DNA of 64,000 nucleotides from Aquimarina aquimarini (GCF_900299535.1 NZ_OMKE01000036.1:1-64000), one strand, 5' to 3'; positions 1 to 9,245 are shown, counted from the first letter of the stretch. Made by a program: numbers and translations. Notes: generated by a model from the sequence alone, not told the origin.

Positions 1-65
1 GGGTAGACCTGTTGTTTTGTATGTGGTTGTGGGTTTATGAAATGGTTCCTAGTGTTTGTAGTAGT

Positions 66-632
66 TTACTCTTGGTTGTAAATTAACATTTCTTCTGTTT
101 CATTTTCGGGTTCTAAAATTCTATATTCAGAAACCTTTATATCAAAAGCTTCAGGATTTATTAGAGACTCACCATTGACTTTATGCTCATAATTTTCATC
201 TCCCCCTCCTGAATACCATAAATAGCCACTACCCATTCCATTATCGCTTAGAGAAAATTTTGTAATAATTTTTAACTCCCCATCAATTACTTTGATAATA
301 AAAAGATTAAAAACTGTTTTTAGTCTTGGATTAGAGCCTGAAACAAAACACTTAAATAATTTTTCTCCATTTTTTGTATCAAACTCATCTATTCTAAAAA
401 GAAATCTTTTTTTACAAGGAGGAGCTTTTTGTGCTCTTTCATAAAAATCATCCACCATTAACTTGGTTTGAGGAATTAATCCAAATCTATTCTCTAAAGA
501 CACTGAAATAAACGAATTCATTTTTTCTAATCTTTTGTTAAACTCATCAATATCAGGCATTCTCCTTGACATAAAAGCATCAACTTCTGCGTCAAAAAAC
601 TTATCTAAAAATTTGATTATCTTTTCTTTCAT
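66..632 (-). CDS. Hypothetical protein, first gene of the cassette-like row
   Basis: 188 residues, soluble, no signal peptide or membrane segment, and no family recognised. The open frame runs up to 698, but that start is a TTG and the first 22 residues are encoded by the intergenic repeat at 661-836. The first ATG (632), followed by MKEKIIKFL, is therefore preferred. Visible traits are an acidic/aromatic N-terminal helix, a central charged segment with PPCKKRF, and a C-terminal half with beta-strand pattern and a GSGYLWYSGGGDE loop. It is a single-gene unit flanked by the repeat. By context (SUKH-type neighbour, cassette-like layout) it could be an immunity or accessory protein, but nothing in the sequence proves that. 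Confidence 0.6.
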   Translation of the reverse strand: MKEKIIKFLDKFFDAEVDAFMSRRMPDIDEFNKRLEKMNSFISVSLENRFGLIPQTKLMVDDFYERAQKAPPCKKRFLFRIDEFDTKNGEKLFKCFVSGSNPRLKTVFNLFIIKVIDGELKIITKFSLSDNGMGSGYLWYSGGGDENYEHKVNGESLINPEAFDIKVSEYRILEPENETEEMLIYNQE

Positions 633-660
633 AAATTTTAAAGATTTAATAATTACTGGC

Positions 661-836
661 GACGTCGAAGTATACTCTGCTTTAACATTTTTGATCAATT
701 GAGTTTACGAAGTGTTATATTTAGTTTGTTTTACCAAAGCTAAGGAATTTTCTGCTTCTATCTAGTGGAGAAAACAAACGGTGTTTCAAAAAAGCACCTC
801 AATAATAACACTTCAAAGCGATTACTTATATAAACA
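661..836 (-). repeat. Cassette-type intergenic repeat, copy A
   Basis: Between the start of the 188-residue gene and the stop of the LRR gene. It shares with copy C the blocks TTTAGTT(T/C)GTTTTACCAAAGCTAAGGAATTTTCTG (quoted in part: ACCAAAGCTAAGGAATTTT), CGGTGTTTCAAAAA and TCAATAATAACACTTCAAA. Contains arms AGTATACTC (about 669-677) and GAGTTTACG (701-709), which pair with one mismatch. A second inverted pair, CGAAGTGTTAT and ATAACACTTC, spans the rest of the element, so the whole copy can fold. Confidence 0.65.
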
Positions 837-936
837 TAGAGCATATATAAAGAAAGTCTCGCTAGAGAGAGGTATAAAGTTGTTATTTTTTAAATCATGG
901 GTTTGTGCAACGGTTATCATTGTTATAGCACGTTAT

Positions 937-3033
937 TTATTCCAATTCAATAGCTAATAATATTGTTTTCATATCTGCGAGTGATTTTTTGTACGGCCCA
1001 TCAAAAAAAGTGTATTTTTTAGATCTGAAAATAATTTCATAAGAATTATTTTTCTTTATTATCATAGTGTTTACAGCAGATTTTAGATCTTTTTTGAATT
1101 GTATTTTATCCTCATTTTTAAGATACTCTATAAGTATTTTTTTGTGATTTGTATAACTCTGACCATTTATAATATTAGCCAATAGATACATATATGCATC
1201 ATTTTTCTTTTTTAATTCAAAATACATATCTGATAAATCCATTCTAATTCTTAAACGATCTTTATTCACTGTGGTTCCACTAAAAGAATAGTATGGGAAT
1301 TTAGCTAAAGCTAATTTTAGATATTCAATTGCTTTAGGGTAGTTTTTAGTAGATATATAAGAGTCTGCCAAGGCATGTGCAGAAAGGTGGCTTATGTTTT
1401 TATAACCGTTAATTTCTCTGTCTGATAAATAATATTTGGTTTTATAATTATCTGGAATTTCCGAGATGTACATTATAAAATTTAGCGGTGTTATGTATTT
1501 GGAAACGTTATACCTATCGATCTTTTCATTTAAACTGTTTACAATTTTATTATATTTCACATTATACTTAAAAGGTTCTAATTCAGATAATTCTTTAGAT
1601 TTTTTACGTACTACATCAGTTAAGACATCGTGATATAACCGAAATTCTTCTTGCTCTTTTACTTTTTTTAATCTTATTTTTTCTAATTCAGCGATATATT
1701 CTTTTTCTTCAGGGCTGCGCTCTGCTTCCCTCTTTTTCATCTTATTACGAATCCTTTCTCTATCTTTTTTTATTAATTCTGCCCTAGAAGGATAGTAAAC
1801 ATGCTGATCTTTCTTAACAATAAAACAACCCATATTAATAACAGATTGCGGAAGCTCTTTTATTAGGTTTTTTCTAATATCTAAACTACTAAGTTTTAAA
1901 TTACCTAAGGATTCAGGAATGCTCGTAAGTTTGTTACTTTTAACATTCAAGTTTCTTAAACTTTTCATATCCCCGATAGCCAAAGGTAAATTGGTAAGTT
2001 GATTTCTATCTATGCTTAACGATTTTAATTTTTGAAGTTTAGTAATTGTATTAGGTATGCTTTTTAAACTCATACCCCCAACGCTTAGTTTTTCTAAATT
2101 AGCTAGCTCTCCAATAGAGGCTGGTAATTCGGTAAGTTTATTGTTATTAAGCCAAAAGAGGGTTAAATTAAATAAATCCCCAATCTCTTCTGGTAATTTT
2201 GTCAAGGGATTAGATTGTAATTGTATTGATTTTAGTGTTTTTAAATTTCCAATATCTTTTGAAATAATACTGATTTTATTGTCTGTTAAATCAAATTCTT
2301 CTATTTTAGGAAGAGTATAAAAAGATTTAGGTAATTCTGTTATTTGATTTTTTCTTAATTCTAATTTTTTAAGCATTCTTAACTCCCCTATTTTTTTAGG
2401 TAGTTTTATAAGTTGATTGTTTGTTAAAACTAATCTTTCTAATTGTTTTAAATTAGAAAAAGATTCGGGCAACATTGTAAGCTCATTGTTTCGAGCATTG
2501 ATATATTCTAAACTAGTACAGTTACCAATAGATTTAGGTAATTTGCTAATTTTACAAGATTCTATATCTAAGAAACTTAATTTCTTTAAATTTCCTAAAC
2601 TCTTGGGAAGCTCTGTTAGATCGTTTGCAGATAATATCAACATCGTTATTGCGTCTAAACTTCCTATAGATTGTGGTAATTTATAAATCTGATTTCTTTT
2701 GGCACTTAAATACTTTAATGATTTCAAATTCACTATATTTTTGGGCAATTCAGTTAGTTTATTTTGATCTAGAGTGAGCCTTTCAAGATGTTTTAGATTG
2801 CCTATAGTTTCTGGTAATTTAGTGAAGTGATTTCTGCTTAAAACTAGAATTCTAAGATTTATTAGTTTGCCTATGCTGCTTGGCAATTCTGTTAAGTTTT
2901 GAGACGATAAATTTAAACTCTCAACACTTTCTGGGTTTTGTAATGCTTCTTCTAATGAAGAACTTCTTTTTTGAGCTATAACTATATTTGTTGAAACTAG
3001 TAAAAGAAATATATAGTAAAATGTATTTTTCAT
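937..3033 (-). CDS. Secreted leucine-rich-repeat protein with TPR-like C-terminus
   Basis: 698 residues, ATG start. Residues 1-20 form a signal peptide (hydrophobic core, then VIAQKR), so the protein is exported. Residues about 38-404 hold 16 tandem leucine-rich repeats of 22-23 residues with the pattern LxxLxLxxNxLxxLPxxIGNL, one of the most regular classes of bacterial LRR. A charged helical stretch follows (about 420-485, many K/E/R) and then a helical region with TPR-like character (HLSAHALADSYISTKNYPKAI and following). LRR proteins of this kind bind proteins or glycans; the partner is unknown. The gene stands alone and the repeat copy at 661-836 lies beyond its stop codon. The open frames on the opposite strand are only shadows of the repeats. 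Confidence 0.85.
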   Translation of the reverse strand: MKNTFYYIFLLLVSTNIVIAQKRSSSLEEALQNPESVESLNLSSQNLTELPSSIGKLINLRILVLSRNHFTKLPETIGNLKHLERLTLDQNKLTELPKNIVNLKSLKYLSAKRNQIYKLPQSIGSLDAITMLILSANDLTELPKSLGNLKKLSFLDIESCKISKLPKSIGNCTSLEYINARNNELTMLPESFSNLKQLERLVLTNNQLIKLPKKIGELRMLKKLELRKNQITELPKSFYTLPKIEEFDLTDNKISIISKDIGNLKTLKSIQLQSNPLTKLPEEIGDLFNLTLFWLNNNKLTELPASIGELANLEKLSVGGMSLKSIPNTITKLQKLKSLSIDRNQLTNLPLAIGDMKSLRNLNVKSNKLTSIPESLGNLKLSSLDIRKNLIKELPQSVINMGCFIVKKDQHVYYPSRAELIKKDRERIRNKMKKREAERSPEEKEYIAELEKIRLKKVKEQEEFRLYHDVLTDVVRKKSKELSELEPFKYNVKYNKIVNSLNEKIDRYNVSKYITPLNFIMYISEIPDNYKTKYYLSDREINGYKNISHLSAHALADSYISTKNYPKAIEYLKLALAKFPYYSFSGTTVNKDRLRIRMDLSDMYFELKKKNDAYMYLLANIINGQSYTNHKKILIEYLKNEDKIQFKKDLKSAVNTMIIKKNNSYEIIFRSKKYTFFDGPYKKSLADMKTILLAIELE

Positions 3034-3156
3034 TTATTTTTTTGTTCAGAATGTATTACATCAATACGTATAAGAGCAGTAGCTTAAATACACCTACTTT
3101 CGGATTACAATATACATATTTCAATAAAACAACAGCTCGAGTTTACACCCGAACCG

Positions 3157-3609
3157 CTATTGCTTTTTCATTCTCTCAAATAACTCTACCTCAGAATCAC
3201 TCAATTTTGATCTAGGTATTGAAATTCCAAATGGTATTGGTTGATTTAATGTTAACCAAACTAGTTGTTTATTTGTCTCTATCTTTTTAATCCAAGTCCA
3301 ATCTTTAATTTCAACTAAATCTTTGTTGTTATGATTTACTTTAATTCCTTTTTCACCAAATTCTACAATTGCATCGAAATTTATCTTTTTCGCAAAAGCT
3401 TTGGCACTCAAATACTGTAAGGGCCAAAGTATACTATTGACTCCAGCAAAATATAGCATTGCTGATACTATTGAATTCATTTCATTTATAGGTTTCAAAA
3501 AGCCAAGAATCAAGACTAATACCACGTATCTCCAAAGTGATTTCTTTATAAAAAAGTAGGTTTTTGCCCTAAGAATATTATCGAAGTTTGAGACTAATCT
3601 TTGTTTCAC
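3157..3609 (-). CDS. YcxB-like membrane protein
   Basis: 150 residues with a GTG start (3609-3607). An in-frame stop lies three codons upstream and no ATG precedes the membrane segments, so GTG is the only sensible start. Two hydrophobic helices (about residues 27-42 and 48-68) are followed by a soluble domain with the YcxB-like C-terminal pattern: an IVEFGEKGIKV strand, a WIKKIE turn, LVWLTLNQ and the terminal GISIPRSKLSDSE. These domains sit on the cytoplasmic face of small membrane proteins of unknown function. The gene is one unit of the cassette-like row. GAGTTTAC at 3141-3148, just past its stop, may be the remains of another repeat copy. Confidence 0.65.
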   Translation of the reverse strand: MKQRLVSNFDNILRAKTYFFIKKSLWRYVVLVLILGFLKPINEMNSIVSAMLYFAGVNSILWPLQYLSAKAFAKKINFDAIVEFGEKGIKVNHNNKDLVEIKDWTWIKKIETNKQLVWLTLNQPIPFGISIPRSKLSDSEVELFERMKKQ

Positions 3610-3760
3610 TATTTTTTAATTTCCTATTTATTCTTTTTACAAAACTTTATTCAATCCTTTAAAATAAATATTTCCTCATTTTTTAATGAAATTTTTATTT
3701 TTTGAACTGCCTAAACATTTATTAATTTCTTATTTTAATTTTACTATTAATTAGAGTTAA

Positions 3761-3836
3761 CGCCAAAGTAAACTCAACTTTAGCGTTGTTTTGGTAATCA
3801 ATGGAATTTATGAAATGTTATGTTTAGTTTGTTTTT
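3761..3836 (-). repeat. Cassette-type intergenic repeat, copy B (short)
   Basis: Begins 2 bp beyond the stop codon of the SUKH-type gene. It starts CGCCAAAGTAAACTCAACTT and ends ATGTTATGTTTAGTTTGTTT, matching the outer parts of copies A, C and D. AACGCCAAAGT pairs with ACTTTAGCGTT around a 7-base loop, forming a compact hairpin. The right GAGTTTAC arm has decayed to GGAATTTATG. Confidence 0.6.
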
Positions 3837-3838
3837 AT

Positions 3839-4330
3839 TTAGATAATGTTTTCTATCTCCTTTTTTTCAAATAAATAAATCAACTCGTTAAAACTATTAC
3901 AAATCTTTGTTACATCTTCAAATACAGGTTCTCTTCCGTGAACTATTTCTCCATATTTTTCATTTTCTAAACAAATTGCCAAAAACTGAAATCCATCTTT
4001 GACTGACAAAATGATTGGAATATGATTTTTCCAAAAATCCACAATATTTATTAATTCGTCATCATCATCTTCACTCCATTCCAAACTTAATAGCTCAAAT
4101 TCATTCCATTTAAATTCGTTATCCGATTCTGCGTTGAAATCATTATTTGAGTTAAACCAAATTGTATCAGACATATTAGTTATACTTTCAAAACCTCTCA
4201 AAAAAATTAGATATTCAGCAGGTAAGTTTACATAACGCTCCAATATTTTTTTTGAAATTTCAAATTCCTTCAAGTTTTTTACAACTTTAAAACCTCCATT
4301 TGTAAGTTTTTTATAAAATTCTAATTTCAT
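3839..4330 (-). CDS. SMI1/KNR4 (SUKH) family protein, probable immunity protein
   Basis: 163 residues from the ATG at 4330; the open frame extends six codons further to a TTG, which is less likely. The pattern NLPAEYLIFLRGF near the N-terminus, an acidic middle (WSEDDDDE) and a C-terminal IPIILSVKDGFQFLAICLE strand pair followed by SFNELIYLF fit the SUKH superfamily. SUKH proteins commonly neutralise polymorphic or contact-dependent toxins in the cytoplasm. No toxin gene is adjacent, so this is an orphan immunity candidate carried in the cassette-like row. Repeat copy B starts right after its stop and copy C precedes it. Confidence 0.75.
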   Translation of the reverse strand: MKLEFYKKLTNGGFKVVKNLKEFEISKKILERYVNLPAEYLIFLRGFESITNMSDTIWFNSNNDFNAESDNEFKWNEFELLSLEWSEDDDDELINIVDFWKNHIPIILSVKDGFQFLAICLENEKYGEIVHGREPVFEDVTKICNSFNELIYLFEKKEIENII

Positions 4331-4360
4331 TTTATTTGATTTGTTCAAATGACGTACAAC

Positions 4361-4566
4361 ATCGAAGTAAACTTAGCTTTAGCATCCGTTGATTAAATCG
4401 TTTGTGCAGCGATAGCAAAAGCAACCAATTTGATCAATGGAGTTTACTAAGTACTATATTTAGTTCGTTTTACCAAAGCTAAGGAATTTTCTGTTTTTTT
4501 CTAGTGAGACGAATAAAACGGTGTTTCAAAAATGCATCTCAATAATAACACTTCAAAACGGTTACT
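4361..4566 (-). repeat. Cassette-type intergenic repeat, copy C (longest)
   Basis: Closely matches copy A from about 4429 to 4566. It has an extra inner block (GATTAAATCGTTTGTGCAGC and on) between the arms AGTAAACT (4366-4373) and AGTTTACT (4441-4448), which are perfectly complementary. It lies between the stop of the serine hydrolase gene and the start of the SUKH gene. GACGTACAAC borders it on the right gene's start side. Confidence 0.65.
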
Positions 4567-4585
4567 GGTGTTGTAGGCTATTTCT

Positions 4586-5665
4586 CTACAGTTCATCAAG
4601 TATAGCAGGTATTATTTCTTGAAAAAACACATTATTAAAATATCTACCGCTACAATTTGTTGTAATGCTTATTGAAATGTTCTTTTTAGTATTGTAAAAA
4701 GCCATCGATTGATATTTTAATGTACTTCCAAAATGCCCTATATATTCTTGTTCATCATATGTTAGTTTCATAATTCCGTTACCGTATTCCGAAATTATTC
4801 CATTTCCGATCGGTATGGTCATTGGCTCCATTGCTATCCAATTCTCCATTTCTGATATAGTGCTTGATTTTAGGATTGATTTATCTCTAAATAATTTAGT
4901 TAAAAACTCATCAAGTGTTTTTGTATCGGTATAAGCACCACCATCAAAGCCAAAATATTCTCTCCAATCTGAAACATCTGGGCTTGCCTGTTCTGTTTGC
5001 CCGAAAAAAGCCTGTAAACCATTTTCGTCAATTCCCATTTTTATGTCAGAAAGATTGTTTGCACTATAAAAGTTATTAAAAGCAACTTCATAGGATTCGC
5101 CGACAATAGTTTCTACAATTTTTTCAAGAAAAAGATAGTTAGTGTTACTGTATGAAAAACTATCGCTATTTTCTGTTGCGCCATTAATAAGTAATATTTT
5201 TTCCTCGAATGTCTTTGGTGCATTATTATTCATCACGCTTGTGATCCAACCAGAGTTTTTGGTATAGTCTGATAAGCCACTTGTATGGTTTAATAGATTT
5301 TTAACGGTTACGTTTTCAATTCCTGTGATTGGTTGAGTGAGATCTACATAGTCTATAACTTTATCATCTATTTTAAGTTTTTCATCCTCTATGAGTTTAA
5401 AAATTAATATAGAAGACAAAAATTTAGTTGTACTTCCTATTCCGTAAATACTTTGTTTTTCAACTTCTTTGTGGTTGTAATTAAAACTTATAACATCTTG
5501 TTCTGTGGTAATTGTAAGCTCTAATGACGGGATATTTTTGTCTTTAGCTATTCCAAGAACTTTCTTTTCAATTTTACTCGATAGGTTCAAGGGTTCTTCT
5601 GTTTCTTTTTCACAAGAAGTGATTAAAAATAGTTGACTTATTACTATCAATAAATATGCGGTCAT
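4586..5665 (-). CDS. Serine hydrolase lipoprotein, class C beta-lactamase fold
   Basis: 359 residues from the ATG at 5665 (a TTG three codons upstream is less likely). Lipobox LITSC with Cys18 predicts a lipoprotein. The three active-site motifs of the class C beta-lactamase/DD-peptidase family are visible: STTK with Ser78 and Lys81, YSN with Tyr172, and HFG (from His311) replacing KTG. HxG is typical of D-aminopeptidase- or esterase-like members rather than true beta-lactamases. Probable role is hydrolysis of a peptide or ester in the periplasm; the substrate cannot be told. It is a single gene flanked by repeat copies C and D and has no operon partner. Confidence 0.85.
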   Translation of the reverse strand: MTAYLLIVISQLFLITSCEKETEEPLNLSSKIEKKVLGIAKDKNIPSLELTITTEQDVISFNYNHKEVEKQSIYGIGSTTKFLSSILIFKLIEDEKLKIDDKVIDYVDLTQPITGIENVTVKNLLNHTSGLSDYTKNSGWITSVMNNNAPKTFEEKILLINGATENSDSFSYSNTNYLFLEKIVETIVGESYEVAFNNFYSANNLSDIKMGIDENGLQAFFGQTEQASPDVSDWREYFGFDGGAYTDTKTLDEFLTKLFRDKSILKSSTISEMENWIAMEPMTIPIGNGIISEYGNGIMKLTYDEQEYIGHFGSTLKYQSMAFYNTKKNISISITTNCSGRYFNNVFFQEIIPAILDEL

Positions 5666-5769
5666 TTTATTCAAAGTTCGTTTTTTTTAATTTTTAAACA
5701 GTACAACAAAAATTGATCCATTGGCTTAAAAAAATAATAAAGTTTCTTTATATAGCTAATAATTTACAA

Positions 5770-5897
5770 GGTCGTAGTAAACTCTGCTTTAGCGATTTTG
5801 ATTAATTGAGTTTACAAAGTCTTATGTTTAGTTTTAAAAAAAAGCTAAGCATCCCCTATAGAGAGGCCTGTAAAACAATGCTTTAAAACATGTTATA
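5770..5897 (-). repeat. Cassette-type intergenic repeat, copy D
   Basis: Lies between the 94-residue gene and the serine hydrolase gene. Perfect 8-bp arms GTAAACTC (about 5777-5784) and GAGTTTAC (5808-5815) enclose TGCTTTAGCGATTTTGATTA. The flank CTTATGTTTAGTTTTAAAA matches copies A and B, while the distal half has diverged. Confidence 0.6.
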
Positions 5898-5920
5898 GAT
5901 TATAGCTCTAGCACCTCTGT

Positions 5921-6205
5921 TTATAGAATATTCCATTTTTCATCATATGCTAATTTATAAATCTCTCTCGTAACAAACATCCGAATTTCGGTGAGTAATT
6001 CAACATTTTCTTTGTTCAAGTTATCTTTGAACTCGTTTTCATATTTACTTTGATAATTAGCAAAACTTTCAGCAATAAACTGGTCTCTAATAGAAGTCAA
6101 TTCCTCAAATCCAATTTGGTCTAATCCTTTTATTCTTTTCAAATAATTCTCTTTGATAGAATATTGTATTCTGTTTAGTACTTTAATTAATTTTTCTTTA
6201 TTCAT
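5921..6205 (-). CDS. Small hypothetical protein (94 aa)
   Basis: ATG start; all-helical, charged and soluble, with no signal peptide and no family recognised. The layout (LNRIQYSIKENYLKRIKGL, then TSIRDQFIAESFANYQSKYE) suggests a small helical bundle. Repeat copy D follows its stop codon, placing it in the cassette-like row. Immunity or antitoxin-like function would fit the context but is not shown. Confidence 0.5.
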   Translation of the reverse strand: MNKEKLIKVLNRIQYSIKENYLKRIKGLDQIGFEELTSIRDQFIAESFANYQSKYENEFKDNLNKENVELLTEIRMFVTREIYKLAYDEKWNIL

Positions 6206-6442
6206 TTTATATGTTTTATAACTTCAAAATTAGACTAAACATATATCAGATGAAAAAGTATTATTTTTTTTGCTAGTTTGACTTGTTTTAAAGGCATTTT
6301 AAGAGGCTTTTAATAGTCAGTGTCGGATTCCTTTATCATTTTATGGTTTTACATTTGGTATTAAGAAAACTTCAACATTCTGTATTGTTATTTATTCATA
6401 GTTCTCAACCTGCCTAGAAGCGAAAAATACAGTGATCAGCAC

Positions 6443-6474
6443 AAAAAAAAGAGCACTCAATGAGCGCTCTTTTT
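6443..6474 (-). terminator. Rho-independent terminator of the cystathionine-enzyme gene
   Basis: Read on the minus strand, AAAGAGCGCTC-ATT-GAGTGCTCTTT forms a near-perfect stem with one G-T pair, followed by a run of eight T. It lies about 20 bp past the stop codon at 6496 and ends the NRPS-side transcription unit. Confidence 0.85.
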
Positions 6475-6495
6475 ACTAGGTTATTAGTATATAAA

Positions 6496-7638
6496 TTATC
6501 CTAATGCTTGTGCTAAATCTGCTACCAGATCTTCTGCATCCTCGACCCCAATACTTAATCGTATTAAGGAATCAAGTATTCCTATTTCTTCTCTTTCACA
6601 TTTAGGAATAGCAATATGTGTCATGGTGGCTGGGTGTTCTGCCAAACTCTCTATACCACCCAGAGATTCTGCTAGTGTAAAAAGTTTTAATCTTTCTACA
6701 ATCTTGATTGCGGCATCATCACAGGTACTCCCTTTTGTTACAAAAGAAATCATGCCTCCAAAACCATTCATCTGCTCTACTGCTATATGATGATTGGGGT
6801 GATCCTCAAAACCAGGCCAATATACTTTCTCAACTTTTGGGTGGTTTCTTAAAAAATTGGCTACTATTTCTCCGTTTTCACAATGACGTTGCATACGAAT
6901 ATGTAAGGTTTTTATGCCTCGTAATACCAAAAAGCTATCTTGTGGCCCACATACCGCTCCTGTTGCATTTTGTATGTAGTATAATTGTTTTGCCAGTTCC
7001 TCATTCTTTACTACCAAAGCCCCTACGACTACATCACTATGGCCGCCTAGGTATTTGGTGGCACTATGCATTACAATATCAGCCCCCAGATCTAGGGGCC
7101 TTTGCAGGTATGGCGTTGCAAAAGTATTATCTACCGCCAATAAGGCATTATATTTCTTAACTACCTTTGATACAGCTTTGATATCAATAATATTAAGCAT
7201 AGGATTGGTTGGTGATTCGATCCAAACTAACTTTGTATTCTCATTAAAATGTTTTTCTATTTCATTTGCATTTTCCATACAGATGAAGTGAAATTTTATT
7301 CCATACACTTCAAAAATCTTGGTAAATGTTCTTAATGTTCCACTATATATATCATTGGTTGCTATCACCTCATCTCCTGGTCGTAGTATTTTCATCACTG
7401 CATCTATCGCGGCTAATCCAGATCCAAAGGCTAATCCAAATTTTCCGTTTTCGATACTGGCAAAAGAATCTTCTAGTGCTTTACGGGTAGGGTTAAGAGT
7501 TCTACTATAATCATATCCTTTGTTCTTACCTGGTGACATTTGTGCAAAGGTTGATGTCTGGTATATTGGTGTCATAACTGCTCCATATGCAGGGTCATAT
7601 TGTTGGCCACCATGTATTGTTTTGGTATTAAATTTCAT
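6496..7638 (-). CDS. Cystathionine gamma-synthase/gamma-lyase family PLP enzyme
   Basis: 380 residues, the usual length for Cys/Met-metabolism PLP enzymes. The PLP lysine is Lys195 in [12 protein letters not shown]. Other family marks are [30 protein letters not shown] and AVDNTFATP. The enzyme makes or splits cystathionine; synthase and lyase cannot be separated by eye, though the family in Bacteroidota is often annotated as gamma-synthase. It is the last gene of the minus-strand NRPS region, 239 bp from the MATE gene, and a strong terminator follows. A link to cysteine supply for the two cysteine-loading NRPS modules is plausible. It may also be an ordinary housekeeping gene that happens to lie beside them. 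Confidence 0.85.
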   Translation of the reverse strand: MKFNTKTIHGGQQYDPAYGAVMTPIYQTSTFAQMSPGKNKGYDYSRTLNPTRKALEDSFASIENGKFGLAFGSGLAAIDAVMKILRPGDEVIATNDIYSGTLRTFTKIFEVYGIKFHFICMENANEIEKHFNENTKLVWIESPTNPMLNIIDIKAVSKVVKKYNALLAVDNTFATPYLQRPLDLGADIVMHSATKYLGGHSDVVVGALVVKNEELAKQLYYIQNATGAVCGPQDSFLVLRGIKTLHIRMQRHCENGEIVANFLRNHPKVEKVYWPGFEDHPNHHIAVEQMNGFGGMISFVTKGSTCDDAAIKIVERLKLFTLAESLGGIESLAEHPATMTHIAIPKCEREEIGILDSLIRLSIGVEDAEDLVADLAQALG

Positions 7639-7877
7639 GAGTGTATCTAATTATTAATTCTTTTATGTGTAATAAAAGATGGTTTATTATTTTTTTGTGT
7701 GATTCTATTTTTATGGGTACAGGTATCGTATATGTGGTATCCATACTCTTTTCTGGTTTTATATCAGGAGATATTCTCTTACTCAAAAAGTTCTAATATC
7801 TGCTGATATTACTTTTTAAAGAATACGTAGCTCCCTCTCTTATACAAAGGGTCTTCTGTTTTTGAGATGAATTCCTA

Positions 7878-9245
7878 TTAAATGATATTGGTTTCTAGTT
7901 TTAAGGATTTTAATCGTTTGAATTCTATCAATACCAATATCATGGTATAAGCGACAATAACAGTATCAATCAATGCGGTTCCCCAGTATATCGATGATGT
8001 TCCGTAAATAGAAGGTAAAATAAGCATCAAAGGCACATAAAAAATTAACTGCCTTACCAAACCAATAATCGCTGCAGGTTTTCCTTTGTTTATAGCAGAA
8101 AAGAAGGTCATTCCATTAAAAACAATGGGTAAAACAGGAAGTATCGAGATAAACATTCTAAAATTCCATATACTATCACTACTCAAACTACCTGCTTCTA
8201 ACATCGTAGCAAGAATAAATTGTGGTGCTATCATCATGCATCCCCATAGCGGTAGGATAATTAAGGTTCCTGTGATTGAAAAAACCCAAAAACTCTGAAT
8301 AACTCTCTTGTATTTTTTTCCTCCATAATTTATACCTACTACGGGTTGTAGTGCTCTCATTAATCCATAGATTGGTGTCAAAATAAAGCTTAAAACCCTG
8401 AATGCCACTCCGTAAAAAGCTACTTCAAACACCGATCCGTGATTGGCTATTGCATTAAATATTACTACTGCTTGCACAATGGTCATAAACATCATTATCA
8501 ATGAGGGAAGCCCCATAGACACAATGGATTTGATGATCTCTTTATCCCAATAAAAAGTATTGGGTAAGGATAAAAACGAGGTTTTTTTGCTATTAAAATA
8601 TAGATATCCTAGTATTGAATATACCAGCATTCCAATATTAGAGGCCCACGAGGCTCCTGCTACCCCACAGTCCATTACCACAATCAGTACATAGTTGAAT
8701 ATGATATTTACAATCAATCCAATCCCCATCACCAGCGCTGCTTTTTTCATCTTACCTTCTGCACGAACTACCATATTAGAGGCGAGCCCATAAATCCAAA
8801 AAAATGCTCCAAATACACTGATTCTAAAATAGGTTACTCCTAGTTCTAGTGGTTCTCCTGATCCTCCCATCATCTTTACCAAAGGTTCTGCAAAAATCAA
8901 GGCTAAAATCATATAGATTACAGTGCATAGAATATTCAGTGAATTAAAATTCCCTAAAAGACGTTGCTGTTCTTCTACATCATTGGCTCCCAAAGCAATG
9001 CTTAGTAAAGATCCTGCTCCTGTTCCTATCAATGACCCTATTCCTAATACAAAAGATGCCAAAGGATAGGCTATAGATACTCCTGCTAATGCATTTTCTC
9101 CTATAAAAGCACCTACAAAAACGGCGTCTAATAATGTATTGAAACCATATAAGACCATTGCTATAATGGCTGGCCAAGAGAGTTTCCACATGACGGGCCA
9201 CATATTTGATGTGAGAATGAATTGTTTCTGTACCTGATCATTCAT
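7878..9245 (-). CDS. MATE family efflux transporter
   Basis: 455 residues with about 12 hydrophobic helices in two halves (N-terminal motif PAIIAMVLYGFNTLLDAVFV, second half PSLIMMFMTIVQAVVIF), as expected for Na+- or H+-driven MATE antiporters of the inner membrane. It lies 104 bp downstream of the second NRPS gene on the same strand. Together with the absence of any other exporter in this locus, this makes it the likely exporter of the NRPS product or a self-protection pump. The weak dyad TAATATC-TGCT-GATATTA at 7794-7811, just beyond its stop, could be a terminator. Confidence 0.88.
   Translation of the reverse strand: MNDQVQKQFILTSNMWPVMWKLSWPAIIAMVLYGFNTLLDAVFVGAFIGENALAGVSIAYPLASFVLGIGSLIGTGAGSLLSIALGANDVEEQQRLLGNFNSLNILCTVIYMILALIFAEPLVKMMGGSGEPLELGVTYFRISVFGAFFWIYGLASNMVVRAEGKMKKAALVMGIGLIVNIIFNYVLIVVMDCGVAGASWASNIGMLVYSILGYLYFNSKKTSFLSLPNTFYWDKEIIKSIVSMGLPSLIMMFMTIVQAVVIFNAIANHGSVFEVAFYGVAFRVLSFILTPIYGLMRALQPVVGINYGGKKYKRVIQSFWVFSITGTLIILPLWGCMMIAPQFILATMLEAGSLSSDSIWNFRMFISILPVLPIVFNGMTFFSAINKGKPAAIIGLVRQLIFYVPLMLILPSIYGTSSIYWGTALIDTVIVAYTMILVLIEFKRLKSLKLETNII

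Noticed and set aside
2057-2686. Open frames on the plus strand inside the LRR gene
   Set aside because: They are antisense images of the regular 23-residue repeats; no start context and no own domain pattern.
4586-5665. Antibiotic-resistance beta-lactamase
   Set aside because: The third motif is HFG instead of KTG and the protein is a lipoprotein; esterase or peptidase activity is more likely.
661-5897. True integron attC sites
   Set aside because: The copies fold and follow gene ends, but the canonical core sites (RYYYAAC and GTTRRRY) could not be placed consistently and no integrase is present, so only a cassette-like array is claimed.
7794-7811. Strong terminator after the MATE gene
   Set aside because: The 7-bp AT-rich stem with a short T run is too weak to call; mentioned only as a possibility.
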